Made by a program: the position numbers and the translations under genes. The notes below the pieces were generated by a model, which worked only from the letters and a program-made list of their open reading frames with translations, searched no databases and was not told the DNA's origin. Of a DNA stretch of 35,193 nucleotides, positions 14,498 to 22,614 are shown piece after piece (position 1 is the stretch's first letter; each line of letters starts with the position of its first letter). Source of the stretch: an uncultured Eubacteriales bacterium (GTDB lineage Bacteria > Bacillota > Clostridia > Peptostreptococcales > Anaerovoracaceae); NCBI GenBank assembly GCA_900540145.1, contig UQEW01000014.1, positions 1 through 35,193 of the forward strand. Direction: 5' to 3'.

Positions 14498-15853
14498 ATG
14501 TACAAGATATCAGATTTAAAAGAAGAGTATAAGAAAAAACTCATTACGGCAGAACAGGCTGCCGCGATGGTGAGGCCTGGCAGCAGGCTTCATTTCGGAC
14601 TGGGCTGCGGAACAATTGTGGATATTGACAAGGCTATAGCAAAACGTGCAGATGAACTTAAGGATATTACGGTTATCAGCACAGTGGCAATAAGAGAAAA
14701 GCCTTTCGAAACTTTTTTGGCAACAAAGAGTAATGAACAGGTGAGGTTTGCTTCAGCTCATTTTAGCAGTAATGACAGAATGATGTCTCAGGAAGGCAGA
14801 TGTTGGTATATACCTATGATGTTCTGTGAGCTTCCTTTTTTATGGACTAACAACAATAATGATATTGATATCGCCATGTTTCAAGTCGCACCTATGGATG
14901 AGTACGGAAACTTTAACTTGGGGCCTCAAGTGGCAGATATGTGGGGAGTAATCAGAGCTGCCAAGAAAATAATCGTAGAGGTAAATCAAAATATGCCTAT
15001 AGCCCACGGTTATCAGACACAACTCAATCTTTGTGCGATAGACCATGTGGTTGAAGGAAGCAACAGCCCATTGGCAGAATTGCCGCCTAAAGCGCCTTCT
15101 GAAATCGACAGAAAGATAGCCTCCCACGTGGTTAAAAAAATTAAAAGCGACAGTACGCTGCAATTGGGAATTGGCAGTTTGCCTCTTTGCATAGGTCAAA
15201 TGATAGCTGATTCGGATTTGAACAATATTAAGGCTCATACAGAAATGCTCACAGATGCCTATGTGGATTTGTTTGAGGCAGGCAAGCTGACCGGAAATAA
15301 GCCTATTGATGTGGATAAAGCCGTTTATACCTTTGCAGGCGGCAGTAAAAGACTGTATGATTTCATAAATAACAATCCTATTTGCTGCAATGCGCCGGTA
15401 GATTATGTAAATTCTATAGCTACAATTTCCCAGATAAAGAACTTTGTTTCTGTCAACAGCTGTATTCAAGTGGACTTGTATGGGCAAGTATGTTCTGAAT
15501 CGGCTGGATACAGACAGATAAGCGGAACGGGAGGACAGCTGGATTTTGTGCTGGGCGCCTTCCAATCCAAGGGTGGACAAAGCTTCCTCTGCACTCCGTC
15601 AACCAGAGTCAATTCTAAAGGAGAAGTAGAATCCTTGATTTCAGCGGCTCTGGCACCAGGAGCTATCGTAACGACCCCGAGAATGGCTACCAATTTCATA
15701 GTTACTGAATATGGGGCGGCTGACCTTAAAGGAAAGACCACATGGGAAAGAGCCGAACTTCTGATAGGAATAGCGCATCCTTCTTTTAGAGACGGATTGA
15801 TTAAAGAAGCTGAAAAAATGGGCATATGGAAAAATTCCAGTAAAATCCTATAA
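14498..15853 (+). CDS. but: Butyryl-CoA:acetate CoA-transferase family enzyme
   Basis: 451 residues of the acetyl-CoA hydrolase/transferase (4-hydroxybutyrate CoA-transferase) family. The catalytic glutamate is probably Glu249 in AHTEMLTDAYVDL, which carries the enzyme-CoA thioester. The block DLYGQVCSESAGYRQISGTG and the following GGQLDFVLGAFQSKGG resemble butyrate-producer But enzymes. VTEYGAADLKGKT and IAHPSFRD close the C-terminal domain. Such enzymes exchange CoA between butyryl-CoA and acetate in the last step of butyrate formation. A 4-hydroxybutyrate or other short-chain specificity is possible. It is monocistronic, with a Rex-like operator; the ribosome site is weak. Confidence 0.85.
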   Translation: MYKISDLKEEYKKKLITAEQAAAMVRPGSRLHFGLGCGTIVDIDKAIAKRADELKDITVISTVAIREKPFETFLATKSNEQVRFASAHFSSNDRMMSQEGRCWYIPMMFCELPFLWTNNNNDIDIAMFQVAPMDEYGNFNLGPQVADMWGVIRAAKKIIVEVNQNMPIAHGYQTQLNLCAIDHVVEGSNSPLAELPPKAPSEIDRKIASHVVKKIKSDSTLQLGIGSLPLCIGQMIADSDLNNIKAHTEMLTDAYVDLFEAGKLTGNKPIDVDKAVYTFAGGSKRLYDFINNNPICCNAPVDYVNSIATISQIKNFVSVNSCIQVDLYGQVCSESAGYRQISGTGGQLDFVLGAFQSKGGQSFLCTPSTRVNSKGEVESLISAALAPGAIVTTPRMATNFIVTEYGAADLKGKTTWERAELLIGIAHPSFRDGLIKEAEKMGIWKNSSKIL

Positions 15854-15863
15854 ACATAACAAA

Positions 15864-15889
15864 AGCTGTAAGACATTTGCCTTACAGCT
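15864..15889 (+). terminator. First hairpin after the CoA-transferase gene
   Basis: AGCTGTAAG and CTTACAGCT form a perfect 9-bp stem 11 bases after the stop. There is no T-run, so it probably stabilises the 3' end ahead of the true terminator. Confidence 0.6.
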
Positions 15890-15904
15890 CAGAGCGTAGA
15901 CAAA

Positions 15905-15942
15905 CCCCGGACAGATTGTATGAACGTCCGGGGCTTTCTTTT
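15905..15942 (+). terminator. Terminator of the CoA-transferase gene
   Basis: CCCCGGAC and GTCCGGGG form a perfect 8-bp GC-rich stem, followed by CTTTCTTTT. Confidence 0.9.
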
Positions 15943-16001
15943 ACTTTTTCTTTTCGTATGTTGCAGGCGTGAGAAGAAGCAGAGGTTATGCCCATATAAT
16001 G

Positions 16002-17363
16002 GTGTAAAATTGAAAAATAAAAAGAGCACATAGCTCCAACCTCAGGTATAATATTAATCACTACAAAAACATCAACTGGAGGTGGAGTTATGGCTCAAAT
16101 AAATATTACATTAAATCAAGAAGAAATACTAGAGATTTTATCAAAAAATCGTGATGAAGCTTTTAAAATTATCGTTCAAAAGATACTAAACCAAATTATG
16201 CTCGCAGAATCAAACGAAATTTTAAAAGCGGAACCATATGAGAGAACCAGCGTTAGAACTGACTTCAGAAACGGATTCAGAGAACGTGAACTTGTCACAA
16301 GAGTAGGAAACATCACTCTGCACGTGCCAAGACACAGGAACGTCCCCTTCAAGACCATGATCTTTGATAATTATACCCGTTCAGAAGGAGCATTGATATC
16401 TACGATGATGGAAATGGTAATCCAGGGCGTATCAACCAGAAAGGTTTCCGAAGTAACAAAGATCCTTTGCGGACAGAAGTTTTCAAAGTCTACCGTATCC
16501 GAACTCTGCAAGGCCTTGGATGATGTGATATGTGCATTCAGAGACAGGCCGATAGAAAAGTATTATCCATTTCTGATAACAGACGCTACATACTTCAAGG
16601 TACGAAGTGAACACCGGATAACATCCAGAGCATTTATGGTATCCATGGGAATAACAGAAGAGGGAATGAAAGAAATTGTAGGATTTGGAGTATATGATAA
16701 TGAAAGCAAAGCTACATGGTTATCTTTTTACGAAAGTCTGAAGAAACGGGGACTGCAATCTCCAAAGATGATAATATCAGACGCACACCAGGGGGAGAAG
16801 GCCGCCATAGGGATCGTGTATCCGGGCAGTCCGTGGCAGAGATGCCAGGTACATTTCAGGAGGAACATAGCAGAGCGTGTACCGAAGAAATATATGGCGG
16901 GGATAGGGAATGATCTTACAGAGATGTTCAACGCAAAGACAATAGAAGAAGCGAGAAAGATACGGGATCGAATCATATCTGATTATGAGGATGTGGCACC
17001 TAAATCAATGGAGATATTGGATGAAGGGTTTGATGACGCAATGACTGTGATGGAGCTTCCCAATCCAATGCGACGAGTACTGAAGAGCACGAATGCTTTG
17101 GAGCGGCTTAATGGTATGCTAAAGGCCAGAAGCAGAACGATCAAAATATTTCCCAATGAAGGGTCGGTAAACAGGCTGATGGGAGCGGTACTGATGGAGA
17201 TACATGATAAAATGTTGTTTAATATACAAGGCATATTTACCAAATGCTCATACAGGAAGATAGATAAAAGAATAGAACGAAAGCTGCAGGAGATAGCAAG
17301 AACGCAATATCTACAAGCAGCTTAAAGATAGAGATTAATATTTATCTGAAAATGATTTTACAC
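16002..17363 (+). mobile_element. IS256-family insertion sequence
   Basis: The transposase gene is flanked by GTGTAAAAT at 16002-16010 and its reverse complement ATTTTACAC at 17355-17363. Matches continue weakly inward, as expected for the imperfect ends of IS256 elements. The element is about 1.36 kb, normal for the family. I could not identify a clear target duplication, so the outer limits are uncertain by several bases. It sits between the CoA-transferase terminator and the second dispersed repeat and breaks no recognisable gene. Confidence 0.8.
16090..17325 (+). CDS. IS256-family (mutator-type) transposase
   Basis: 411 residues, full length for the family. The DDE catalytic residues are visible: the first Asp in PFLITDATYFKVR, the second in MIISDAHQGEKAA and the Glu in STNALERLNGMLK. 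WQRCQVHFRRNI is the typical C-H region between them. The start ATG follows GGAGGTGGAG. The frame is intact, so the element may still be active. It would cut and paste or copy the IS through the terminal repeats. Confidence 0.95.
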   Translation: MAQINITLNQEEILEILSKNRDEAFKIIVQKILNQIMLAESNEILKAEPYERTSVRTDFRNGFRERELVTRVGNITLHVPRHRNVPFKTMIFDNYTRSEGALISTMMEMVIQGVSTRKVSEVTKILCGQKFSKSTVSELCKALDDVICAFRDRPIEKYYPFLITDATYFKVRSEHRITSRAFMVSMGITEEGMKEIVGFGVYDNESKATWLSFYESLKKRGLQSPKMIISDAHQGEKAAIGIVYPGSPWQRCQVHFRRNIAERVPKKYMAGIGNDLTEMFNAKTIEEARKIRDRIISDYEDVAPKSMEILDEGFDDAMTVMELPNPMRRVLKSTNALERLNGMLKARSRTIKIFPNEGSVNRLMGAVLMEIHDKMLFNIQGIFTKCSYRKIDKRIERKLQEIARTQYLQAA

Positions 17364-17383
17364 ACAAATTTGGACTTGACTGC

Positions 17384-17507
17384 TTTTGCAGACTTTTTTT
17401 GTGATTTTCATGATTTTTTACATTTTTGACGCATTTTCCGTCTTCAAGATTTCAATTTTATGCAACTTTACTGACAAAATTACAAAAAATCTAACATTTT
17501 GTCATTA
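17384..17507 (-). repeat. Dispersed intergenic repeat, copy 2
   Basis: This copy is inverted relative to 7891-8012 and starts about 20 bases beyond the right end of the IS element. It begins at TTTTGCAGAC, the hairpin arm of copy 1, but the partner arm of that hairpin is not preserved here. No reading frame is present. Confidence 0.75.
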
Positions 17508-17573
17508 GCAGCGAATCTACGCGATATTGGTCAGAAATATTTGATACATACAAGCTGCCTACATATGCTTTGC

Positions 17574-17610
17574 TCGGCTCTAATCTCGCTTCCCGGCTCT
17601 AATCTCGCTT
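17574..17610. repeat. Two 17-bp direct repeats before the decarboxylase 3' end
   Basis: CGGCTCTAATCTCGCTT occurs at 17574-17590 and 17594-17610, a 20-bp period. The repeats lie in the untranslated 3' side of the decarboxylase gene, 13 bases from its stop. No terminator hairpin is seen for that gene. Confidence 0.8.
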
Positions 17611-17623
17611 TTCGGTTCCACTT

Positions 17624-19075
17624 TCATTTCCCGACCCAGACTCGCATTTTTTCATCTACGCCGATTACCTTGCGTCCTGCTTCCCGAAGATCTCTGATAT
17701 GCTCAACGACAGAAGCATCCAGTTCCTCTCCCGGACACACAAGTGGAATTCCAGGCGGATAAGGGATTACAGACATGGCACACACTCTACCCACCGCTTG
17801 GGTTATCGGTACCAGCTCTCTTCCATCAGGAACGCCCTTAAACATCAGATTGCCGCACGTCCGCATGCTGTCATCGGACGCGCATTTTTCCTCCTTTTCA
17901 CCAACAACGGCAGAGCGATAAAATGCCTCTCGCCGGCTCGCTGCCTCAGTCAGCACCGTTACCAGCCTTTCATAATCAGCCCTCACATTGCCGATGCCCG
18001 TCATGCACATTACTATATCTCCGGAAACAAGTTCAGGGAAAATGCCGTGATCAATTAAAAAGTCTTCCAGCATGTCTCCGTTGAAACCGCAATCGGACAT
18101 ATCCAGATTAATTTTGGTGGGATCCAGCCGGTTGGTCTTCATCAATGCCAGACCATCTATTTCATCAGCCTTTTGATAAAACCATTTCAGGTTTTCTTCC
18201 CACGCTTTCATAAGTTCTCGGCCTTTGATCATCAATATGTCAGCATTTATATCCAAAGTGGCCATCAAAGGATAGGACGGGCTGGAACTTTCCAGCATTT
18301 GCAGCTTATCCTCAAGTGCATATAAGTCCATTCTGTCGCTGCACACATTTAGAACAGCAGTCTGAGTAAAAGACGCCAAGGTTTTGTGGGTGCTGTTTAT
18401 GACTACATCAGCGCCAAGGCTTTCTGCTGAGCCGGGTAAAGAGAATCCATCAGGACTTGAAACGCTTTCAAAGAACTTCAAATGGGCGCCGTGGGCTTGG
18501 TCTACTATTAATATCATACCTCGTCGGTGCGCCTCGCGGGAAATCTCAGCTACATCGCTGCATATTCCGTAGTAATTAGGACTTCCGAGGATTACTGCAG
18601 AAGCATCGGGGTTTTCATCCATCAAACGAACAACTTCATCGACTTCAACTTCTCCGGAAATTCCATACGGTTCTTCCACTCGCGGCAATATATATGCAGG
18701 TTTTATATCTCCGAGATACAAAGCATTGAACACAGATTTGTGACAGTTTCGCGCCATGATAAGCTTGCCGCCCCTGGGCACTGTAGCCAAAATGGCGGCG
18801 ATTATTCCCGATGAGCTTCCATTGACCAAAAGATAAGATTTCTTAGAGCCGTAGAGATATTTGTACTTATCCATGGTGTTTTGTATTATGGTCTCCGGTT
18901 GGAACAAGTTGTCAGCTCCGGCAATCTCGGTTATATCCCATGATGCAAGATTGCTTACTTCTTTTCCAAATCCGTTTCTATCATAAAACGCCGCGCCTTT
19001 GTGTCCCGGCATATGGAAAGACACGGGAGACGACGCCTCATGTTCTTTTAGAAATCCTGCAATACCTTTTGACAA
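17624..19075 (-). CDS. Orn/Lys/Arg decarboxylase family protein (PLP)
   Basis: 483 residues, the short form of the Orn/Lys/Arg decarboxylase major-domain family as in YaaO/SpeA-like Firmicute proteins. N-terminal SFHMPGHKGAAF, then DITEIAGADNLFQP, VNGSSSGIIAAI and VDQAHGAHLKFF. The PLP lysine is Lys231 in NSTHKTLASFTQTAVL. It lacks the N-terminal wing domain of the large inducible enzymes. It should remove the carboxyl group of arginine, ornithine or lysine to give a polyamine precursor; the substrate cannot be told from sequence. The start is a TTG with AGAGG eight bases upstream. It follows the TIGR00300-family gene by 51 bases in one operon. Confidence 0.88.
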   Translation of the reverse strand: MSKGIAGFLKEHEASSPVSFHMPGHKGAAFYDRNGFGKEVSNLASWDITEIAGADNLFQPETIIQNTMDKYKYLYGSKKSYLLVNGSSSGIIAAILATVPRGGKLIMARNCHKSVFNALYLGDIKPAYILPRVEEPYGISGEVEVDEVVRLMDENPDASAVILGSPNYYGICSDVAEISREAHRRGMILIVDQAHGAHLKFFESVSSPDGFSLPGSAESLGADVVINSTHKTLASFTQTAVLNVCSDRMDLYALEDKLQMLESSSPSYPLMATLDINADILMIKGRELMKAWEENLKWFYQKADEIDGLALMKTNRLDPTKINLDMSDCGFNGDMLEDFLIDHGIFPELVSGDIVMCMTGIGNVRADYERLVTVLTEAASRREAFYRSAVVGEKEEKCASDDSMRTCGNLMFKGVPDGRELVPITQAVGRVCAMSVIPYPPGIPLVCPGEELDASVVEHIRDLREAGRKVIGVDEKMRVWVGK

Positions 19076-19126
19076 TTCATCTACCTCTTTTAATATACTT
19101 TTCTATCAGTATATACGTAATGTATT

Positions 19127-20227
19127 TTAAAGGTCAAGACCTGCTCCCAAGTTGCGCATGAAGTCTTGTACGTTGGTAACTATTCCCTTGGCCGCCAAAC
19201 TTCCTCTGTCGCCCAGCTTGTTGGCTGCAAATTCCGATGTATCCACCATGTAAAAATATACAGGTCTTATACTTCCGTCCTCAAGAACGCGGTAAGTAGG
19301 CGTCATGTTTCCGGCGGCTATTGTGTGCAACACTGTTGCCATTCCTATTACCGTGGTAGCTTTTCTTATATGCATTCTTATGGTATCCTGCCCTACGTAT
19401 GCATGCTCAAAAACTTCCGGAAGCGGGCCGTCATCACGGATAGATCCGTTGAGGACAAAAGGTACTCTGTGTTTAACACAATTATATATTATGCCGTTAT
19501 CTATACCTTCTCCTTTGATAAATTCAGGTATGGATCCGTAAGTGTTTATAGCGTTTATAGTATCGAGATGGTTATAATGGCCCATGAAATGTAACTTTTG
19601 ATTTTTTATGTCGCATCCCAGTGCGGTTCCCAAATAAGCGCCTTCCAAATCATGAGTGGCCAGAGCGTTTCCCGCCAGCAAGGCCTGACAATATCCTTTT
19701 GCTATCAGCTCTCCCATTACCCTTCTGGCTTCCACATCGAAACTGCAGGCAGGTCCCAAAACCCACACTACATATCCGCCTTTCGCCTTTTCGTGTTTAA
19801 GAAGTTGAATCAGATCTTCATAATCCTGTGTAAATGAGGTTTCTCTGCTTCTGCTCTGACGAAAGGCGAAAGTATTTTTCGACTCATCTTCGTCTTTGTC
19901 TTTTTTCCAACACTCGTCGTGAACATATATACCTTCAGAACCGTCTTCAGTTCTCCCGACTACTACCAAATCTCCTTCTCTGATGTTGCGAAATTCCACT
20001 ACTCGTATTTTTTCTCCGTCCCATATAGGAACTGCGTCCATCCTGCTATCTTCTGCCAAATGCCATTTTCCTTCTATTTTAAAATATTCAGGAAAGATTG
20101 ATGTGGCATGAAAGCCCGCGGGCGCCGCTTTAGCATGAGGCGCTAAAACCAGCTTTGCGTCCGGAGCGCTGGCAAATCTTTCTTCTGTAAAATCAGGTTC
20201 AATATACTTAGCTAATTTAAAGCTCAT
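19127..20227 (-). CDS. TIGR00300-family protein, ornithine cyclodeaminase-like
   Basis: 366 residues matching the LOR/SDH conserved-domain family (TIGR00300). The N-terminal domain includes HLAEDSRMDAVP. From about residue 150 a nucleotide-binding half has VVWVLGPACSFDVEARR, LLAGNALATHDLEGAYLGT, MGHYNHLDTINAIN and the end DRGSLAAKGIVTNVQDFMRN. Archaeal members are ornithine cyclodeaminases that turn ornithine into proline and ammonia, and the family also forms the C-terminal half of cyanobacterial arginine dihydrolase-type enzymes. Only that half is present here. Its pairing with an Orn/Lys/Arg decarboxylase supports a role in arginine/ornithine breakdown, but the activity is inferred. GAGG lies 11 bases before the ATG. 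Confidence 0.8.
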   Translation of the reverse strand: MSFKLAKYIEPDFTEERFASAPDAKLVLAPHAKAAPAGFHATSIFPEYFKIEGKWHLAEDSRMDAVPIWDGEKIRVVEFRNIREGDLVVVGRTEDGSEGIYVHDECWKKDKDEDESKNTFAFRQSRSRETSFTQDYEDLIQLLKHEKAKGGYVVWVLGPACSFDVEARRVMGELIAKGYCQALLAGNALATHDLEGAYLGTALGCDIKNQKLHFMGHYNHLDTINAINTYGSIPEFIKGEGIDNGIIYNCVKHRVPFVLNGSIRDDGPLPEVFEHAYVGQDTIRMHIRKATTVIGMATVLHTIAAGNMTPTYRVLEDGSIRPVYFYMVDTSEFAANKLGDRGSLAAKGIVTNVQDFMRNLGAGLDL

Positions 20228-20356
20228 CTTCTTCTACCTCTTCTCTATCTTGTTCTCTCTTTTGATTTTGTTATTGTATCACAAATAAAACAAGAATGAA
20301 ATATGGAATCAATTCTATACTTTTTTTAATATTAAAGCATGATTTTTTTAATATAT

Positions 20357-20388
20357 TTATTGAAATTTCAATAATTTTTCATTATACT
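20357..20388 (+). promoter_or_regulatory. TetR gene promoter with 18-bp palindromic operator
   Basis: TTGAAA (20360-20365) and TATACT (20383-20388) are 17 bp apart. The -35 lies inside a perfect 18-bp palindrome TTATTGAAATTTCAATAA (20357-20374). This is the expected place and form of an autoregulatory TetR operator, and it could also act on the divergent operon. Confidence 0.7.
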
Positions 20389-20440
20389 AAATATCAGACT
20401 AAAAATTGCATTAAAAAATAAACATAAGGTGTTGATAAAT

Positions 20441-21025
20441 ATGAAAAAGAAGTCCTCAAGAAATACAAAAAGTAAAATAGTATCTGCCGCTTGGCAGCTT
20501 TTCTACCAGCAAGGTTATGACAATACTACCATCGATGAAATAGTATCTGCTTCGGGCACGTCAAAAGGGTCTTTTTATCATTATTTTGACGGCAAAGACT
20601 CCCTTCTCAGCTCGCTTTCTTGCCTATTCGATGAAAAATATGAAGAATTGATGGAAACTATGGATAACAGTCTATCGCCAATAGACAAATTGATATATCT
20701 GAATAAGGAATTATTTCTTATGATAGAAAATACTGTATCGGTGGATTTGCTCTCACAGCTCTTTGCTTCACAATTGATCACCAGCGGCGCGCGCCATCTT
20801 CTGGCAACTAACAGAACGTATTATAAACTCCTTCGCCAGATAACTATTGAAGGACAGCAGGAGGGTTATTTTAAGGAGAGCTTATCTATAAACGATATAA
20901 CTAAAGCCTACGCTATGTTTGAAAGGGGATTGATGTACGACTGGTGCATATGCAACGGCAATTACTCATTGTGCCAATATTCGGCTACAATGTTGCCCCT
21001 GTTTTTAAGAGGTCTATGCAAATAA
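20441..21025 (+). CDS. TetR-family transcription regulator
   Basis: 194 residues. The N-terminal helix-turn-helix is typical: SAAWQLFYQQGYDNTTIDEI, ASGTSKGSFYHYFDGKDSLL. The C-terminal two-thirds is a helical ligand domain with two cysteines in YDWCICNGNYSLC. I chose the ATG at 20441, with AAGGTG nine bases upstream, over an in-frame GTG at 20429. It is transcribed divergently from the cyclodeaminase-decarboxylase operon, the most likely target besides itself. The inducer is unknown. Confidence 0.9.
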   Translation: MKKKSSRNTKSKIVSAAWQLFYQQGYDNTTIDEIVSASGTSKGSFYHYFDGKDSLLSSLSCLFDEKYEELMETMDNSLSPIDKLIYLNKELFLMIENTVSVDLLSQLFASQLITSGARHLLATNRTYYKLLRQITIEGQQEGYFKESLSINDITKAYAMFERGLMYDWCICNGNYSLCQYSATMLPLFLRGLCK

Positions 21026-21030
21026 AAACA

Positions 21031-21076
21031 TGAGGGTGTCCTAAAAGTCGTGAAATGACTTGAGCGGACGCCCTCA
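21031..21076. terminator. Branched hairpin between TetR gene and dipeptidase gene
   Basis: TGAGGGTGTCC pairs with GGACGCCCTCA (one T-G pair), and an inner AAGTC/GACTT stem is inside the loop. Read on the minus strand it is followed by TGTTTTTATT, so it ends mainly the pepD transcript. Confidence 0.75.
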
Positions 21077-21082
21077 CTAAAG

Positions 21083-22540
21083 CTAACTTATGCACATCTT
21101 TTTAAGCAACAAGACAAGAAAATCCCAGAAGGGTTTTACCGTATCCATATCCAGATATTCTCTTGTAGTATGGGCGCCTTTGCTGCAAGGAGCTATGGCT
21201 ATGCAGTCCATATCAGGAATTTCTCCTAAAATTACACCTGTCTCAGCGCAAGCGTTTTCCTTTTCTGTCTTCAGTTCTTTCCCCGTCAATTCTCTATATG
21301 TTTCGTGGCAAAGCTCTTGCATAGGAGAATCGCTGCGATAAGGCCATCCTGAAAAACTGTCCAGCAGAATCATTTCGCTTCCGCACAAGCTGGCAATCAA
21401 TTCTATTCTGTCTACAACTTCTTGCTTTACTGTGTCCAGCGGGGATCTTACCATCATTTCGATATGCGCAAACCCATCTTTGATGGAAACTTCCACCATA
21501 TTATTTGAACACAGCACTGTTTCCTTTTCCTTATAATCACGCTTTGTAACACCAAATGGAATGAGATAAAGCAACTCCCAAAAGCGTTGACTCGTTTCAT
21601 CATCCATCATTTTATCATAAGATATTTCCGTACATTTTTTAAGCCTTATAAAGAGATCTTTTTCAGGGTCGGCATATTCGGCACAGATTTCCTTTTCTAT
21701 TTCAGCTATCACTTGAGAAGCTTTTTCTGTTTTATCTTCGGCAACAGAAATTACAGCCTTCATTTCAGATGGTATGCCGCTGAACCTCCTGCAATTGATG
21801 TCAACCACATTGAACTGCACTTCTTTATAAAGCTTGTTCATGACTCTGCCCATTGCCGTAATGGCGCTGAGCCTTCCCGAATCAATCATAAGTCCGCCAT
21901 GACCTCCCAGAAGTCCCCCTATGGAAAGTTCAAGAACCTCTCCTTTGAGTTCTGTTTCTTTCAATGGCAATTTTACCATGCACTGGGCTGCGCCGGCGGT
22001 GGATACGCACATAACGTCAGGATCGCCGCAATCCATGTTCATCATTCTGCGAGATTTGATCTTTGAAAAATCCACTTCTCTTATTCCCTGAAGTCCTACT
22101 TCTTCGCGAGTAGTAAACAAAAGTTCAAGGGGCGGATGAATCACCGTTTTATCTTCCATCAAGGTCAGCATGTACATCATTCCTACAGCGTTGTCTGCTC
22201 CCAGCGTAGTACCATCAGCATACAGATAACGATTGTCTACAAGTTTCAAACTTATAGGGTCAGTTAAAAAATCGTGGTTCGACCATTCTTCTTTTGCCGG
22301 TACCATATCCATATGAGCCTGAATCAAATATGGCGGAAGCGACTCGTTGCCGGGACTGGCTTCTACATAAACTATAATATTACCGCCCTTATCGATGAAG
22401 TACTCCTGTCCGTTTTCATCTGCTATCTTTCTGATATATTCCCTTATCCCTTCTTCGTGACCGGAAGGATGAGGAATATTACATATGTTTACAAAATGCT
22501 TTATAACAGCCTTGGGTTCAAATCTGTCTAAAAAATCCAT
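21083..22540 (-). CDS. pepD: Aminoacyl-histidine dipeptidase / cytosol non-specific dipeptidase
   Basis: 485 residues of the M20 metallopeptidase family (PepD). Metal-binding and catalytic motifs: NIPHPSGHEEG, LIQAHMDMVPA, YADGTTLGADNAVGM, FTTREEVGLQGI with the general base glutamate, and the late GAHTTREYLD histidine. It hydrolyses a wide range of dipeptides inside the cell. GGAGG lies before the ATG. It follows the peptide-binding protein gene with a strong hairpin between, so it is probably expressed by read-through or from its own promoter. Its job would be to cleave the peptides imported by the upstream ABC system. Confidence 0.93.
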   Translation of the reverse strand: MDFLDRFEPKAVIKHFVNICNIPHPSGHEEGIREYIRKIADENGQEYFIDKGGNIIVYVEASPGNESLPPYLIQAHMDMVPAKEEWSNHDFLTDPISLKLVDNRYLYADGTTLGADNAVGMMYMLTLMEDKTVIHPPLELLFTTREEVGLQGIREVDFSKIKSRRMMNMDCGDPDVMCVSTAGAAQCMVKLPLKETELKGEVLELSIGGLLGGHGGLMIDSGRLSAITAMGRVMNKLYKEVQFNVVDINCRRFSGIPSEMKAVISVAEDKTEKASQVIAEIEKEICAEYADPEKDLFIRLKKCTEISYDKMMDDETSQRFWELLYLIPFGVTKRDYKEKETVLCSNNMVEVSIKDGFAHIEMMVRSPLDTVKQEVVDRIELIASLCGSEMILLDSFSGWPYRSDSPMQELCHETYRELTGKELKTEKENACAETGVILGEIPDMDCIAIAPCSKGAHTTREYLDMDTVKPFWDFLVLLLKKMCIS

Positions 22541-22567
22541 GTTATGCCTCCAAAAGGTAAAAAGAAT

Positions 22568-22593
22568 GTGCGGCCGCGAAGCCGCGGCCGCAC
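22568..22593 (-). terminator. Terminator after the peptide-binding protein gene
   Basis: GTGCGGCCGCG and CGCGGCCGCAC form a perfect 11-bp stem with a 4-base loop. On the minus strand ATTCTTTTT follows. It stands between dppA and pepD and should reduce pepD transcription. Confidence 0.85.
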
Positions 22594-22614
22594 TTGCATA
22601 ATTATCTGATAAGC

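Noticed and set aside
16002..17363. IS element disrupting a gene
   Set aside because: The left flank is past the CoA-transferase terminator and the right flank is noncoding repeat; no split gene can be joined across it.
20268..20284. Second Rex site, TTGTTATTGTATCACAA, before the cyclodeaminase operon
   Set aside because: It is one base too short in the centre compared with the 18-bp Rex consensus and overlaps a -10-like TACAAT, so chance similarity is likely.
22568..22593. NotI-containing palindrome as a cloning artefact
   Set aside because: The GCGGCCGC is inside a perfect hairpin with a T-run placed exactly after dppA, which is explained by termination.
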